Assembly (NCBI GenBank): GCA_020796225.1
Contig: CM036762.1
Coordinates: 18,647,286 to 18,711,285, forward strand
DNA: 64,000 nt
Reading direction: 5' to 3'
From: Arion vulgaris
Lineage: Eukaryota > Mollusca > Gastropoda > Stylommatophora > Arionidae
The notes below the pieces were generated by a model, which had not been told where the DNA came from, did not search any database, and was given only the letters and a program-made list of their open reading frames with translations. Position 1 is the stretch's first letter. Every line of letters starts with the position of its first letter. The translations under genes were made by a program, and so were the position numbers. Of the stretch, positions 32,431 to 44,384 are shown one piece after another.

Positions 32431-33225
32431 CTCAGTATTTCATCATAAACGCATCTAACGGTATAATCATCAAAAAGCGATCGCAAAGAAGAAGACAGAG
32501 AGACTACAGCTCTATAAGTGGGAAGGGTGAGGTTGCATCCTCTTTACTCGCAACTCATTGCCAACAGACAGTGCGCCTCAAGGGGCAATGCTATTTAGAT
32601 AGAGTAAATACAACACAATATGTCATCCATGCAAATGGTGGTCCACAGAGGCAGTGAAATCATGTATACATGAGTCACTCCTAGAAATCTCTTTTTATCT
32701 TGATACTCTTAGACAACCAGGATTACTAGAGTAACAAGAGTACCATCAACAAAGAAGCAGTAGTTCTTAGGCCACTGCAGCATAACATAAAATGAAATAG
32801 CAAACCTATTGACAGTGTTGATCGCTAGAAAAGATTTTTAAAAAGGAGCAAGCAAAACGAGCCTTACACTTTCCAGATTTGTGTGGATATATATGTGGTA
32901 TTAAATTGGTATCGATAACATCTTGTACCCTTGCTGTGTTGAGGTAGAGTATAGTATGCAGGAGAGAGCCCTCTTATGCACTTCATATATAGAGGTTTCA
33001 TAGACTGTTGTTCCATCAGTCCAGCACTTTCAAGGTCATTGTTTTTATCCTGTTTCTGTTTATGTATCATTGCCTGTTGTTGTATACTATTTGAGGGCAA
33101 CCCTGTTGTATGACCAAACTATTTAAACTCTTGCCTCTGGATGATTTCTGTTGCTGCTGTTACACCAACTTTGAATCTGATTATATCATTTGAGATTTTC
33201 TTTCTTCTTGATGGAAAATAAAAAT

Positions 33226-33430
33226 TGTCACATATCCTTTGCAGGACTTTGCTATCAACCACAGTAAACGAGTCATTGATTTTCTAGACACCACTTTTAT
33301 GTTCAATAGTTTACAATTGCTTTCTGAATGGGGAGGACTATTTTTACTGTTCAAATCCACAGAAACAAATATGCATCCAAACTGCCCGCTGTTGAACCAG
33401 GTACACACACTTGGGTTGTGATCGAGCAGA
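33226..33430 (+). repeat. Dispersed repeat, copy 2 of a pair
   Basis: Partner of 15700-15905. The shared frame pieces read AINHSKRVIDFLDTTF. The copies differ by many point changes and indels. Confidence 0.65.
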
Positions 33431-33753
33431 CTACCTCTTAAGCTTCTTGATACATTGAGTATTTTTCTCAAGAATATTGCTTCTGTTGTTGTAATTGATA
33501 TTGTTGCTTCCAATATTTCAAAATACTTACATTGACTGTAGAAGACACATTTAAAATATTCAGACAATAGAAGCAAGAAAAATAATATTTCATTGGTATA
33601 TACAGCCAATCTTGTACTGAACTTGAGCACAAAATGACAGTTTTAATGCCAGATTCAAAGTATGACTTGATATAAGTTTCATCTTGCAGATGATTTTTTT
33701 AACAAATTCTAAATATGACATCTTGAAAAATATGAGATAACAGAAGAGATGTT

Positions 33754-34013
33754 CGCCCGTGTATTGCCAAGGCTCTCAGTGGGAACAAAGAATAGTAACA
33801 CTGCGACCTGCAAGGCATGTTGTAAGAGGCGACTCAGGTGGGGGGCTAGGAAGTTACCCTAGTAAAGAAAAAGCGTAGAAGAAATCGGATGTGCTGGCTA
33901 ACTTGTAGGCACGTAACTGGCACAACGTACAATCGCTCTTAGGCTTGGATCACATACAAATCACAAAGAGTAGTTAACAAGTGGTCGATATAGAGAGTTC
34001 TAAGAATAAGAAA
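33754..34013 (+). mobile_element. SINE S3, full length with TSD
   Basis: Flanked by GAAGAGATGTT (33743-33753) and GAAGATATGTT (34014-34024), one mismatch. It starts CGCCCGTGTATTGCC, contains GGCATGTTGTAAGAGGCGAC and has an S3 tail. Confidence 0.88.
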
Positions 34014-34736
34014 GAAGATATGTTGAAAGAAGTGATAGACAAATTATTTGATTATTCCATGAATTCAGATGAATTTTTAACGTTTATGTCAATTGACAAC
34101 TGTAAACTACTGCTGAATATGCTATTGTAGACAATAGTCTGACACTTTGAAAATATAACATCAGATGCAGAAATATAACTTTCCAGTTATGATTTTGATT
34201 GTGAAAAGCATTACCAGATGTATTAGAAGAGCTGCAGGAGAAACAGTGAGAGATGATATTAAGAAATTAGATGACTGAATGAAACCAGCCATACAATTTA
34301 TAAAAGAACTACATATTAAATGATATTATCACATGGCAAGAATGCCCTGTTATCGTCTACCACAGAATGTCACATTGAAAAATTATAATAAATACAAAAC
34401 ATGAAGACAACCGTGCAAATAATAAGAGTAACTACATCAAGAACAACTTTAGAGAAATGAATACCAGCTTACATTTGACAAAGTGCACAGAAGATCCTTA
34501 TCTCCCTCCAACACCTCACTGGGGTTCAATAAAGGAAACGTTTTATTATAAAATAATGTCTATTATTTTGATAATTTACCAAGATTCTCTTATAGAGAAT
34601 TTAGTAAAACAAGGAAGTTGACTTTTGGTTTGGTCATTCAGGTGTTGGCTAACATCCAAAATAGAAATCCTATAGAACTGTATATGATTAATGACATACT
34701 ATCATTGTCATATATATTGTTTGTTCTTCTGATTAG

Positions 34737-34811
34737 ATCATTGCTCCAACTTAACAGAATCTGCATGCTGTGGAAATGGAACTGTCAACCTGAACTGTTC
34801 TTTATGTTTTG
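34737..34811 (+). CDS. CD164: CD164 exon 3 (Cys-rich core)
   Basis: Residues 103-127. Acceptor TCTGATTAG, donor TTTTG|GTGAGT, 75 nt, phase 1. The peptide HCSNLTESACCGNGTVNLNC then SLCF has six cysteines and three N-glycosylation sequons (NLT, NGT, NCS), matching the compact disulphide-bonded MGC-24 core. Confidence 0.88.
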
Positions 34812-34889
34812 GTGAGTTCAATAAATTGTATATATTTAGTAACACTAGATGTGTTTTTCCCATTTTCTTCCACATTTGAGTAAAATGTA

Positions 34890-36047
34890 CAAATGAATTA
34901 GCTACTATCTGGAGAGCAGAACCGCTCAAGTACAAATTCAAGGACAGGTCAGCAGGAAGATTACCTTGGCACTGGTGTCCCTCAAGGTGAAGCTCTCTCA
35001 CTAACATTGTTCCTTGCATACATAAATGATGTCCCAGAAAAGAAATCCACACTTCCTTCTTTGCAGATAAACGACTCCAAGCAAGGACATAGAATGGCAA
35101 TCGTGAGGAAACATGCTGATTCAACTAGAACTGATAAAAATTGTTATAAAGGAGGTATATACTGGATGAGGAAAACCTCTCTCTAGCCTATGATACTTAG
35201 GGCAGCAACAAATGCACACCATTTTTCTCTGTCCTAGGCAGCCCTCTGTATTGTTTTCCAGCTGTGATTCGTTTCTTTCAGATCCTGTTATACTGTTTTA
35301 CTCCATGTTAGTTTTAGGATCTTCCATGTTTGTATCTACTGTCCATCTCAGGACAATTTGTGATTGTGTCCTAGAATATGACATTGCAGCATAAACAACA
35401 ACAGCAAAGTTAAGTTTTAAAAAAATAAACAACTATAATACTAAGCAATAGGTGCAATAATGGGGGGCATGAAGTCAACACCTATCACTGAAGTAGAAAA
35501 AAATCATGTATTTTCAAACAAATGAAAGATAGGAGTGACAGGAAAACTGAGAAACATCTGAAAATTTTGAATGACTGGCAGATCACATGATGTATTTGAA
35601 CAAAATGACTTTATAAAGGGAAGTCTGAAACTTATAAACAATGAAGAAGAAAAATGAGAGCAGGTACCAACAATATTGCACTGCAAAGTTCATCCACACA
35701 GCATACAAACTCACAATCTGGAAAACTACGTCCCTGACATGATAGAGAGCATTCCTGGTATTAAAAGAAAAAACAATCAGACTGAACCTCAAAGCAGAAC
35801 CATAACAATGAAATAGATAGCAACACGTATTCCTACCAACATCTGGATTCAAGTATACACAGATGGATCAGTAACTAATGTAGTTAAAATGGGGAAATGA
35901 AATCTTTCTATATCTAAGAAACTACGCACAGAAAAGATTGTCATTATCAACAGAGTAAATTCTAGAGCAACTTGAGAGCTGAGACAGATGCCTTGAAAAC
36001 AACAGTAAAAATCCTAGGAAAGTGCGGATAGTTCTTTTCACTTATGC
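34890..36047 (+). pseudogene. LINE-B, strongly eroded (RT motif and RNase H motif)
   Basis: LGTGVPQGEALSLTLFLAYI then NDVPE is the RT 'GVPQGxxLSxxLFxxYINDxP' motif, and IQVYTDGSVTNVV near 35850 is the start of RNase H. The YADD box is lost. The sequence between is frameshifted. The RT motif lies about 160 bp after exon 3. Confidence 0.68.
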
Positions 36048-36060
36048 ACTATCTGTAGCT

Positions 36061-36267
36061 TGCCTGTGGGACCCACAAGGGAAGCGAATAATAGAAACAC
36101 TGACCTACAAGGTATGTCATAAGAGGTGACTATAGTTGGGTTTGATTTGGGGCTGGCTACCCCATCGGGTTGAAAACTTGAGCTACCAAATCCAGCCAAC
36201 CATGAACTAGCATGAGTAGGTTATAGGCATATACCTTAGCCTGGGTTAAAAAGGCATAAGAAAGAGA
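36061..36267 (+). mobile_element. Head-sharing SINE with a fourth tail type, TSD-flanked
   Basis: Perfect 13-bp TSD ACTATCTGTAGCT (36048-36060 and 36268-36280). The head has GGGACCCACAAGGGAAG and AAGGTATGTCATAAGAGGTG as in S3, but the tail is different (TTGGGGCTGGCTACCCCATC, CAAATCCAGCCAACCATGAA) and ends AAAAAGGCATAAGAAAGAGA. Confidence 0.88.
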
Positions 36268-36540
36268 ACTATCTGTAGCTGCAGCACTAAGAAATCATAA
36301 ATATGCAGAACTAAAAGACCTACATTGAAGAGTTATACAATCTAAGCCAATAGTTTTAAAAGTGCTCTGATACAGTACATCTCATCACAACATACTTGGT
36401 AATGATGAGATTAACAAAGGAGGGAACACAATTTCTACAACCTGATAGCAGCATAAACTATGAATGACGAAACAAAGAGATTCGTCATAAGAAATGTATG
36501 ATAAAGTGGAGAACAAAACAGCAGACAAATCATATCCATA

Positions 36541-36838
36541 TCCGCCCGAGTGGTTACTGGTGCCCACATATGGGATATAAAGAATAGAACCACTGTTACC
36601 TTACACGCATGTCGTAAGAGGCAACTAGGGCGGTTTGGCTGAAATCGGATGCATGTGTCCTAAATGTGTAGAAGTCAACCTGCTGCCTTGCAGGACAGCT
36701 GGGGACAGCCAAAGGCTAACGGAGAGCGAACCCAGTAATCACTCCAAATGGCGCTGAAGATGTGACGAAACCCACCCATGCTAAGGCTGCATGAATCAGA
36801 TTTCCACATGAATGAATTTTTGGAGAGATCTGGTACAT
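36541..36838 (+). mobile_element. Head-sharing SINE with a third tail type
   Basis: The head begins CCGCCCGAGTGGTTACTGG and contains GCATGTCGTAAGAGGCAACT, as in S2. After about 36677 it switches to a tail with GGAGAGCGAACCCAGTAA, TGGCGCTGAAGATGTGACG and AGGCTGCATGAATCAGATT. The same head-tail pair occurs at 59328-59605. Confidence 0.8.
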
Positions 36839-36889
36839 TGATCTTTTAGGTTATCACGAGAGAGAGAGAGAGAGATATCCATATCATCA

Positions 36890-37270
36890 GCTACACAGAA
36901 AGAGTGCCAAACCTGGATGCTGACAACAAACGATAGAAGAAAACTAGTCACAACAGAGATGAAGTGTCTACGCAGAATGCTGGGTGTAACAAGAAGAGAC
37001 CGTTGAGAAATGAAGACATCAGGAAAAAAGTGGGTACAACATCAGTACTAGACTTCATCAAGAAACAACAAATTAAATGGTTCGGTCACGTAAGCAGATT
37101 ACCATCAGACAGTGCACCCAAAGAGCAATGCTGCTCCGATACAACGGGTACAAAGCAAAAGGCCGGCCACGCAAAAGATGGACCTCAGAGATAACAGGCG
37201 ACGAAAGAGACTATCTACGAAGCGCATACTAGGGCCCGTTTAGAAATCTCTTCCTGACCTGACGCTGTGA
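36890..37270 (+). pseudogene. LINE-D RT C-terminal fragment
   Basis: It reads a MKCLRRMLGVTRRD-type block, NEDIRKKVGTTSVLDFIKKQ and IKWFGHVSRLPSDSAPK, then a GRPRKRW-like motif in shifted frame and TGDERDYL. Relatives: 47968-48207 (minus) and 58490-58770 (plus, rearranged). Confidence 0.85.
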
Positions 37271-37639
37271 GGCATACAGGATTTGAGAAAGAAAGAAAGA
37301 AAGAAAAGAAAGAGCAAGTTGTAATATTCAGATTGTGCGTAGACCACAACAAACTGAGATAACTTCTTGTCAACAATATAAAGATAGAAACGTCTGGTGA
37401 TTGTGACACTGACAAATTGACTTCTGAACACGTTTTACATAGATGTCCAGCATATAAGGAGCAGACAAAACTGATATGACAGTCATAAGACAGGAAATCA
37501 TGATAACCTGGGACAGACAACTGCTTTATTTGAACATGTTCATGTTGACATCTGAGAATGAGCAAGGAAGAAGTTACACATTTCATGACAGATTCTTCAC
37601 TTTAAATTCAGTAATAATATGAGAGTGTATGTGCAGAAT

Positions 37640-38100
37640 AGAGGGACTGAGATGGTATGATAAGTCACAAATGAGGAGCTTATGGAGAGAACAAGACAGA
37701 TCCCAGTGAATCAAGAGGGGAAGAAAAGATGCTGGATATGGCACACTTTGAGAAAACCAGAGAGAAATATAACAAGAAGGGCTCTTTTCTGGAACCGCAG
37801 GGAGGAAAGTAAAAGAGGCAAGCCTAGAAATACACTGAGACAAGATTTGGAGACGGAGATTAACTCTTAGTGGACGAAGGCAAAAGTCATTTGTTTTTAG
37901 AATAAAAAACGCTGTTTAGTGTCCTGGTAAAAAGGCATCTGAAGCAAAGCCACATAGTGTGGCATTTGGTCCACAAGGAGTTAACAATATAAGGAAAAGC
38001 TGGAAGGAGCTGCAAGAGACAGCTAAAGATGGGAAGACTTGACATGAGCTGGTTGGGTGGGTCTATGCCCAAACTGGGGTTTAAAATGCGCAAAAGAGAG
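37640..38100 (+). pseudogene. LINE-E C-terminal fragment
   Basis: It reads a WIWHTLRKPERNITRRALFW block, SKRGKPRNTLRQDLETEI, then SWKELQETAKD and a WHELVGGSMP-like end. This corresponds to the 'RWIGHTLRKPxxNITRxALxW ... KRGRPRxTWRRDLExE ... LVxGL' C-terminus of RTE/L2-like elements; the clade is not certain. Confidence 0.8.
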
Positions 38101-38267
38101 GAAATGTGATACCATTACAGTCAATGGGACATGTACTTCATTTGTGTCTGATATCTGTGTTGTAAACTCTAGGACGTTCTGGGTTTTTTTTTTTCTGAAT
38201 GTATTAATTTGCCCTAATAGTTAGTATACATACTTTGAAAAATTGAACTACATTTCAATGGTATCAC

Positions 38268-38504
38268 CCGCCTGAGTGGTTACTGGGGCCCAAATTTGGC
38301 TTGTAAAGAATTGAATCACTGTTATCTGCCACGGATGTCGTAAGAGACGACTAAGGAGGTTTGGCTGAAATCGGATGCATGTGTCCTAAGTGTGTAGAAG
38401 TCTATGCTTTTAGGGGCCTACCAAACTAATGTGCAACATATACACGTTCTTGGCAAGATCAAACGTATCACAAAGTGTGATTAAAATTGGTCGCGAAGAA
38501 GAAG
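38268..38504 (+). mobile_element. SINE S2, full length with TSD
   Basis: Perfect 11-bp TSD AATGGTATCAC (38257-38267 and 38505-38515). It starts CCGCCTGAGTGGTTACTGGG, contains GGATGTCGTAAGAGACGACT and ends TCGCGAAGAAGAAG. Confidence 0.93.
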
Positions 38505-39331
38505 AATGGTATCACAGTACCACATAGTGTGTATGAAGAACTGCAAAGTCTGACACATACATAAGTCTTGATTGTAATCTAATGCAGATATTTTTGTGTG
38601 TTTCAATGAAGTTTGCCACTTCTTCTTACTTTCTTCCGCTATTAATTCAGGAAAGTCAGGGCACTTAGTAGGTCGCTTCTAATTTTTGCATGATGTCCTA
38701 CATAACTTTTTATCTGTGTAACTTGCCATACATCTTTGACTTCATAGGTACTTGAAATTTAGATCCTCAAGTGTGATCTGAAGTTGGTCACTTATTTGTG
38801 TACATTAGTTACAATTGTTGCAGGGTGGTATACAAAATGTCATACACTAGAAATGTCTAATAACATTTTTAATTTTGGGTTCACATCTTTCTAATGTGGG
38901 AATATCTGAAGAAGAAAGTCTACCTCAAGAAACCAGAAAATATATTGCAACTACAAGCGGTTAACTTATTACTTTTTTGCAAGTATTGACAGACTGTGTT
39001 GTAAAGTGATCACTAACATAAGGGCTCGTCTTAAAGAGGGTATACATAAAAAAGTTGAGTATGTCTTGTATACTTGGCTCACATTTCAATGAGTATTTTA
39101 ATACCAATTTATGGAATACTTTGTTAGCTACCCTGTATAGCAATTGACTTGAAAAGTGTTCTTTATTCCTTTCCCCATTGCAGCACACCTTGTTTTTAAC
39201 ATCTATGCATGAATCTTAGAATGTAGTCACTTATTTTATTATATTAGTTGTGGTTTCACCAGAAAGTATATTTATGTACTGACACAGATGTTGAGAAATG
39301 TTTGACCTATGTGGTGACATTGTTTTTACAG

Positions 39332-39397
39332 AACAAAGTAACAATGCAACAACCTATACATGCAAGGCACAATGTGACTTGCCAGAGAAAGATAACT
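39332..39397 (+). CDS. CD164: CD164 exon 4 (Cys-rich core, continued)
   Basis: Residues 128-149. Acceptor TTTTTACAG, donor AACT|GTAAGT, 66 nt, phase 1. The peptide EQSNNATTYTCKAQCDLPEK then DN adds two cysteines and an NAT sequon. The split codon T|GC yields a further Cys at residue 150. Confidence 0.87.
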
Positions 39398-39595
39398 GTA
39401 AGTGTTAATGCTACTTGTCTGATAAATGTTTATGTATATACAAGTGTATATATATGTATCCATTATATTCCTCCCATTATTGGTTCAACAGAAGCATGGG
39501 ACTAACATATAGAAAGGCTACATGAAAGCATTTTGAGTAAGAAAACCTTGAATCCACAGAGAAGAGTCGTATATATTATGTTTCATCTGGAGTAT

Positions 39596-39850
39596 CACCT
39601 GTGTGGTGCTGGGACCCGCAAAGGAAGCAAAGAATAGTACCACTGCGACCTACAAGGCATGTTGTAAGAGGCGACTGATGTAGAACCTAGGGAGCTGCCC
39701 TAGTACATAAAAAGCATTGCATAAATCGGATGTGCTTGCCTACTTGTAGGCGCATAAATGGCACAAAGTACAATCGCTCTTGGGCTCAGATCACATACAA
39801 ATCACACAGTGGTTAACAAGTGGTCAGTATGGAGCGTTCGAAGAAGAAGA
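39596..39850 (+). mobile_element. SINE S3, full length with TSD
   Basis: Perfect TSD CTGGAGTAT (39587-39595 and 39851-39859). It starts CACCTGTGTGGTGCTGGGAC, contains GGCATGTTGTAAGAGGCGAC and ends GAGCGTTCGAAGAAGAAGA. Confidence 0.93.
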
Positions 39851-39989
39851 CTGGAGTATATAATGGCACCCTCGGGTGCTGATATTCTTGTTTCAGATTT
39901 TTGATATTTTGTCAATTATACATTTTTTTTTTGATTTTTCATGTTTGGACCTATTAAGTTATTGTCTATTGTAGTCTTTGTTAAAGTAA

Positions 39990-40330
39990 ATTTAATGCAG
40001 TGGATACCATCCAACTGCAGAATTCCTGGCAACGGGACTGTGGATATATTGGCAAAAACAGGCGGTAGGCTACCACAAACAGACACCAGTATGACATGAG
40101 GAATAAAAAGTACAGAAAAAAGTGGCATACAAGAAAAATGGGTGAGAGATCACCCAGGTCATGAAAAAGATGATGCTTACCACCAACTAAGTAGAGAACA
40201 GGTTGTCATTTTTCATCTACGAACAGGGCACAATAGACTGAGACACCATCTGTTTAACAAGTACAAAATAGGCCAATCTGACGTATGCACATGTGACACC
40301 CGTAAGATGACCTCAAAGTTCATATTAAAA
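39990..40330 (+). pseudogene. LINE-B RNase H tail and C-terminal region
   Basis: A decayed 'QWIPSNCxIxGNxxVDxLAK' RNase H end is followed by LSREQVVIFHLRTGHNRLRH and FNKYKIGQSDVCTC. This is the same C-terminal order as at 59752-61500. Frameshifts lie at both ends. Confidence 0.8.
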
Positions 40331-40599
40331 AAGGAACCCATTTTCATACCATGGTGTATGCTGTGGAATACAATGTTAGGCCCATATTTTTCATTGACCA
40401 TCTGTACACGATGGGTGATGTGCCAGCAGCCTTTACTTCCTAGTGCTTTTCTGTTATTGGGCTACATCTACACATATCATCTGGTTTTGAGATGCTAGAG
40501 ACTTTCTAAGACATGTCTTGCAGGCATTTAGTTGGAGCTGAGAGCTTATCCTTAACACTATACATACTGTTGTCGTTACTGCCTGTAGTACCGCTTTTT

Positions 40600-40775
40600 A
40601 GGACGGTGTAGGACGAGAGCCTGAGGAATTTAATGGCTTAAAGCTGTTCAAGTTTGAATTTTTCATTTATGCCAGCAACAGAAAAAAATACTTGGCCTTA
40701 CCATGAATCGAACACGGGTCTCCCACATGGGAGCCGTGCTCTAATCCATTTGGCCAGACGCTCCTCAACTATACA
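40600..40775 (-). mobile_element. tRNA-derived SINE, family S8
   Basis: The minus strand has an A-box TGGCCAAATGGATTAGAGC and a T-arm-like CCGTGTTCGATTCATGG (40700-40768). The anticodon arm does not fold normally, so it is a SINE head and not a functional tRNA. No second copy is in the window. Confidence 0.6.
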
Positions 40776-41184
40776 TACTACCAGCTCAAATTAGAGAACA
40801 AGTGACAATCTTCACAACTTTATGCAGTCCATATTGAATTAGTTGCTGTTTGCTCAAGAAATTAGAGATGGAATTCTCTGATGTTGGGCAATTGTGGCAG
40901 TGATAAAATAACAGTTAATCATCAGTATCATCCCATGATAATCTCTATGTAGATATCACCAGCATTAGACTTATGACTAATTAACCAAAATATTCAAGGT
41001 GTTGGTCAGAAAGTGTGCATAGAAGAAAAAATGTTTACTGTTTTCTATATCTTGCGCTTAAATTTTTTGTGGAGAACTGTTTTTCATATCTTTGAAATGT
41101 GATAATGTTTGGTATGGCCACTAATCAACATATTTGTGTGTATCAGTATTATAAAGCTGACAAATCCTATACTGACATGAAGTT

Positions 41185-42597
41185 ATAAATTCTTCTTCTT
41201 TCTTTTGTCAGCACACTGTTACCGGTTTGTTAACCCAGTGTCATGGTTTTATTTATTTGTCTTGAGCTTCTCTGGTGACTTGTGTGATGGTTTTCTTAGT
41301 CCCTGGCAGAATTCAACTACGTTATCTATCCACCTTTTCTCGGTCTTCCTCTCGCCTTTCTTCCTGATATTCTGTTGTGGAAAGCTTCATAGGCAGTTTG
41401 GTCTGTTCGCATGTTTACTAACTTGCCAAACCACTTTGTTCTCTGTTTCTCTATATAATTCAAGCACGGTGTTGTTCCAACCCCTCTCTAATGCTGGTAT
41501 TTGTAACTGTCGATTCTTGTGTTGTTGGTGACTTTGCGGAGACATCTCATTTCGCATGTTGCTATTTTCTGTGCATGTGTCTTATTCATTGTCCATGTTT
41601 GACATTGGTAACATAAAGTGGGTATGAAGATGCTGTTGATCTACTGTTGTTTAGCTGTCAGTGAGATGTTTGGATGTCTTAAGTAGTGGCACTAGTTGGT
41701 AAGTTATTGCATTTGCTTTCTGGACTTGAATTTCTATCTCCCTATCGAGTCTTCCATCCTCTGTAAATATGCTTCCTAGGTACTTGAATTCATGTACTTG
41801 CTCTGTTGTACTGCCGTTGATGTTTAGTGTATTATGTTTCCTTCTGTAATAGTGTACCAGGACCAGGTACAACCGTTCCCCAGCCCCAAGGTAGCAGCTA
41901 ACAGAATAGACAGGTAGTTTAGATAGATAGGTTTGTAGAAATGAGATAGGTAGAGAACATAGTGTTTGCACACCAAAGCTGCCCACTACGAGCAGATAGC
42001 AACACTAGAACGAGACATTGACGTAGTGAAACTAGTTGACGTAGATTTGTTAGTACTGCCTAGCGACGTAGTGACAACAAAAGAGAACGACATAAACACT
42101 GGACATGGAAGGACGTGTTTTGTTTACTCATGAATAACATCAAATAAATATATATGGAGTCTGCAAGACAGTGTTTGTCATTAAATTGTTCAGTATACCA
42201 TCATACGATATAACCATTCATCACTACAATAAGAAAATACCCTACTACACTTCCTATATTCATTACCTCAGTTTTGGCTATGTTTATGTTCATGTCATAT
42301 TTTTACAGTTATAATATAGGGTTTCGATATGATGTTGTAGCTCTTGTTCTTGTTGGTATATCAAACATTGGTCATCTGCAAATAACAATTCATTGTTTCT
42401 GATTTTGACTCCTGTGTAATTTTATCCATGTGTGTTATAAAAAGTAGAGGTGAGAGGACACACTCCTGTCGGACACCTGATGTAATAGGGAGCCAGTCTG
42501 TCATTCCCACTGTTCTTACTGAGCTTTGACTTTCTTTGTATAGGGACATAATGTTGCCTAATAATTGAAAGTTATAAATAGGGGCTTTAATATAGTT
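41185..42597 (-). pseudogene. LINE-F RT, split by an insertion
   Basis: The minus strand at 42246-42597 reads IMSLYKESQSSVRTVGMTDW and TSGVRQECVLSPLLF (RT core motif). At 41185-41854 it reads NTLNINGSTTEQVHEFKYLG then SIFTEDGRLDREIEIQVQ and IxYQLVPLL, the post-YADD part. The two halves are interrupted by 41855-42240. The YADD box appears deleted (YLQMTNV remains). Confidence 0.83.
41855..42240. mobile_element. Insertion inside LINE-F, possible solo LTR
   Basis: About 385 bp of unrelated, GC-richer sequence lies between the two LINE-F halves. In + orientation it starts TGTACCAGGACCAGGTACAA, has AATAAA late in the sequence (about 42142) and ends near CACTACA. TG...CA ends and an internal polyA-like signal suit a solo LTR. 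The putative flanks (AATAG / ATAAG) are not a clean TSD. Confidence 0.45.
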
Positions 42598-42716
42598 TTC
42601 TTCAAACACTCCATATCGACCACTTGTTAAACCACTCTTTGTGGTCTGTATGTGATCCGAGCCTAAGAGCGATTGTACTCTGTGCCAGTTATGCACCTAC
42701 AAATAGGCCAGCACAT
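42598..42716 (-). mobile_element. SINE S3, 3' half
   Basis: The minus strand matches the S3 tail (GTGCTGGCCTATTTGTAGGT, AATCGCTCTTAGGCTC, GTCGATATGGAGTGTTTGAA). The head is absent. Confidence 0.82.
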
Positions 42717-43089
42717 TAATACATTACGATGGACTTGCTCCCATACACTTCCACATAATGTAGGCTGATCTCCAGAGGGAACAAACCTAGCTTGAATATT
42801 AATTGATACAAATGTTTCTGTTTAATCCAAATGATCATCTGATTTTTTTTCTCCATATCAGAATAATCACAGTCTAAGTTCATCTTCAAAGTCATTGAGC
42901 ATAAGCTCAATGACTTGTTATGTGTATATACTTTCTAGTGTCGCCATTTACAGGATTCACGTTCTTCCTCTTAGGTGACAATAGGTTTTACATCATGTAT
43001 TGTGCTGAATCACACCACCTGTTGTGGCTATAATGACTTATTTTGGATTGACAGTCTTTACCACAGTAATTAAAAAAATGTAATGTCCC

Positions 43090-43262
43090 ATAACCTTTTT
43101 AGGCCTTGGGGTATGAAGTACCTGCCACTCCATCTTTCTAGCTCTTTGTTTTCAGGAGGTAGGAGAATAAGTTCCTTTCCTCATGTATGGAACATTAAGC
43201 GTGGGATTGAACCCACGTGACTCCTGTGTCCGAGTCGATAAACTAATGTTTATGCTAATCCA
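43090..43262 (-). mobile_element. tRNA-derived SINE S6
   Basis: The minus strand has GGGATGGATTAGCATAAAC, GTTTATCGACTCGGACAC, a B-box-like GTGGGTTCAATCCCACG and the body ATGAGGAAAGGAACTTATT. It pairs with 7690-7870. Confidence 0.75.
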
Positions 43263-43701
43263 TCCCACTTTGTCACAGTTACTGCTGGTAAATTCTGTGT
43301 CTGGAGCTGATGTTCTCTCTGCTCTCTCTATTACCTCAATATGCGATAGTGTTTCTCCTATCTACGCACCATCTATTTGCTACCGCTCGCATGGCTGCCT
43401 GTACCAGAGTTTGCACTTGCTTGTATGATCTCAGGAATAAATTTCACAGTGGAAATTGGATTGTTTTTCTAGAACATAACAGCTCTCAGAACTAACTATA
43501 CAGTCTCAGTTGAGTACCAAAGAAACGCAGGAAAGTAATGGCGGACAATGTGATTATGGCATAGCACTGTATTTCCCAATATACCACTTGGTTTAAAATG
43601 TGTTCTTTACCAGAGTTAATAACAAAAATGATGTAGTATTGAGTTTGTAAATGTTTATATTTTTAAAAAGTTGGTTGTCTATGTTAGTTTTCCAACTTTA
43701 A

Positions 43702-43989
<288 letters not shown>

Positions 43990-44110
43990 TTTGTGTTGTT
44001 AAAAGATGCATTACACATATTTTCAGTTTAGTGTTCATTTAAAACAAAGTTTTTTTGTTTTTTTAAATAATATTTTAAAACTTAGATTTTCAATAGAAAG
44101 CACATTATGG

Positions 44111-44153
44111 ATGCTTGAAAATGGTGTATGCTTGAAAATGGTGTATGCTTGAA
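44111..44153. repeat. 17-bp tandem repeat, 2.5 units
   Basis: Unit ATGCTTGAAAATGGTGT, in the probable CD164 3' UTR about 120 bp after the stop. Confidence 0.85.
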
Positions 44154-44384
44154 GTACAAAGTAGTCTGTTACCTCCTTCTAACAAATCACTGGCATACTT
44201 GATAACCTTAGTCACATATATAGTGTGCAGAAGGCAGTTCTGTATAATTAAAAATCTCATATCCATTGTTAAATTTTTCATTCTGTACCTTTGCTGATGT
44301 AGTAACATGTTATTTGTTCATTTCCTTGCTATAGCAGACACTAGTTTTAATCGTTCTCTTACTGTAGTAGTAGTAGTAATAATA

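Larger units (their letters stand above)
30133..34736 (+). other. CD164 intron 2
   Basis: A 4604-bp phase-1 intron. It contains an inverted RNase H fragment, a LINE-B relic, the second copy of a dispersed repeat and a TSD-flanked S3. In about 30140-30735, 32500-33180 and 34030-34730 I see nothing recognisable. Confidence 0.85.
34812..39331 (+). other. CD164 intron 3
   Basis: A 4520-bp phase-1 intron holding LINE-B, LINE-D and LINE-E relics and three head-sharing SINEs. Short purine tracts (GA at about 36858-36874, GAAA at about 37288-37315) occur inside it. In about 35140-35690 and 38520-39330 I see nothing recognisable. Confidence 0.85.

Noticed and set aside
33181..33630. 149-residue minus-strand ORF
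   Set aside because: It overlaps the dispersed repeat in antisense; no motif, and the homologous copy is not open.
40700..40768. Functional tRNA gene on the minus strand
   Set aside because: The T-arm and A-box look good, but the anticodon arm is malformed and SINE-like body sequence follows.
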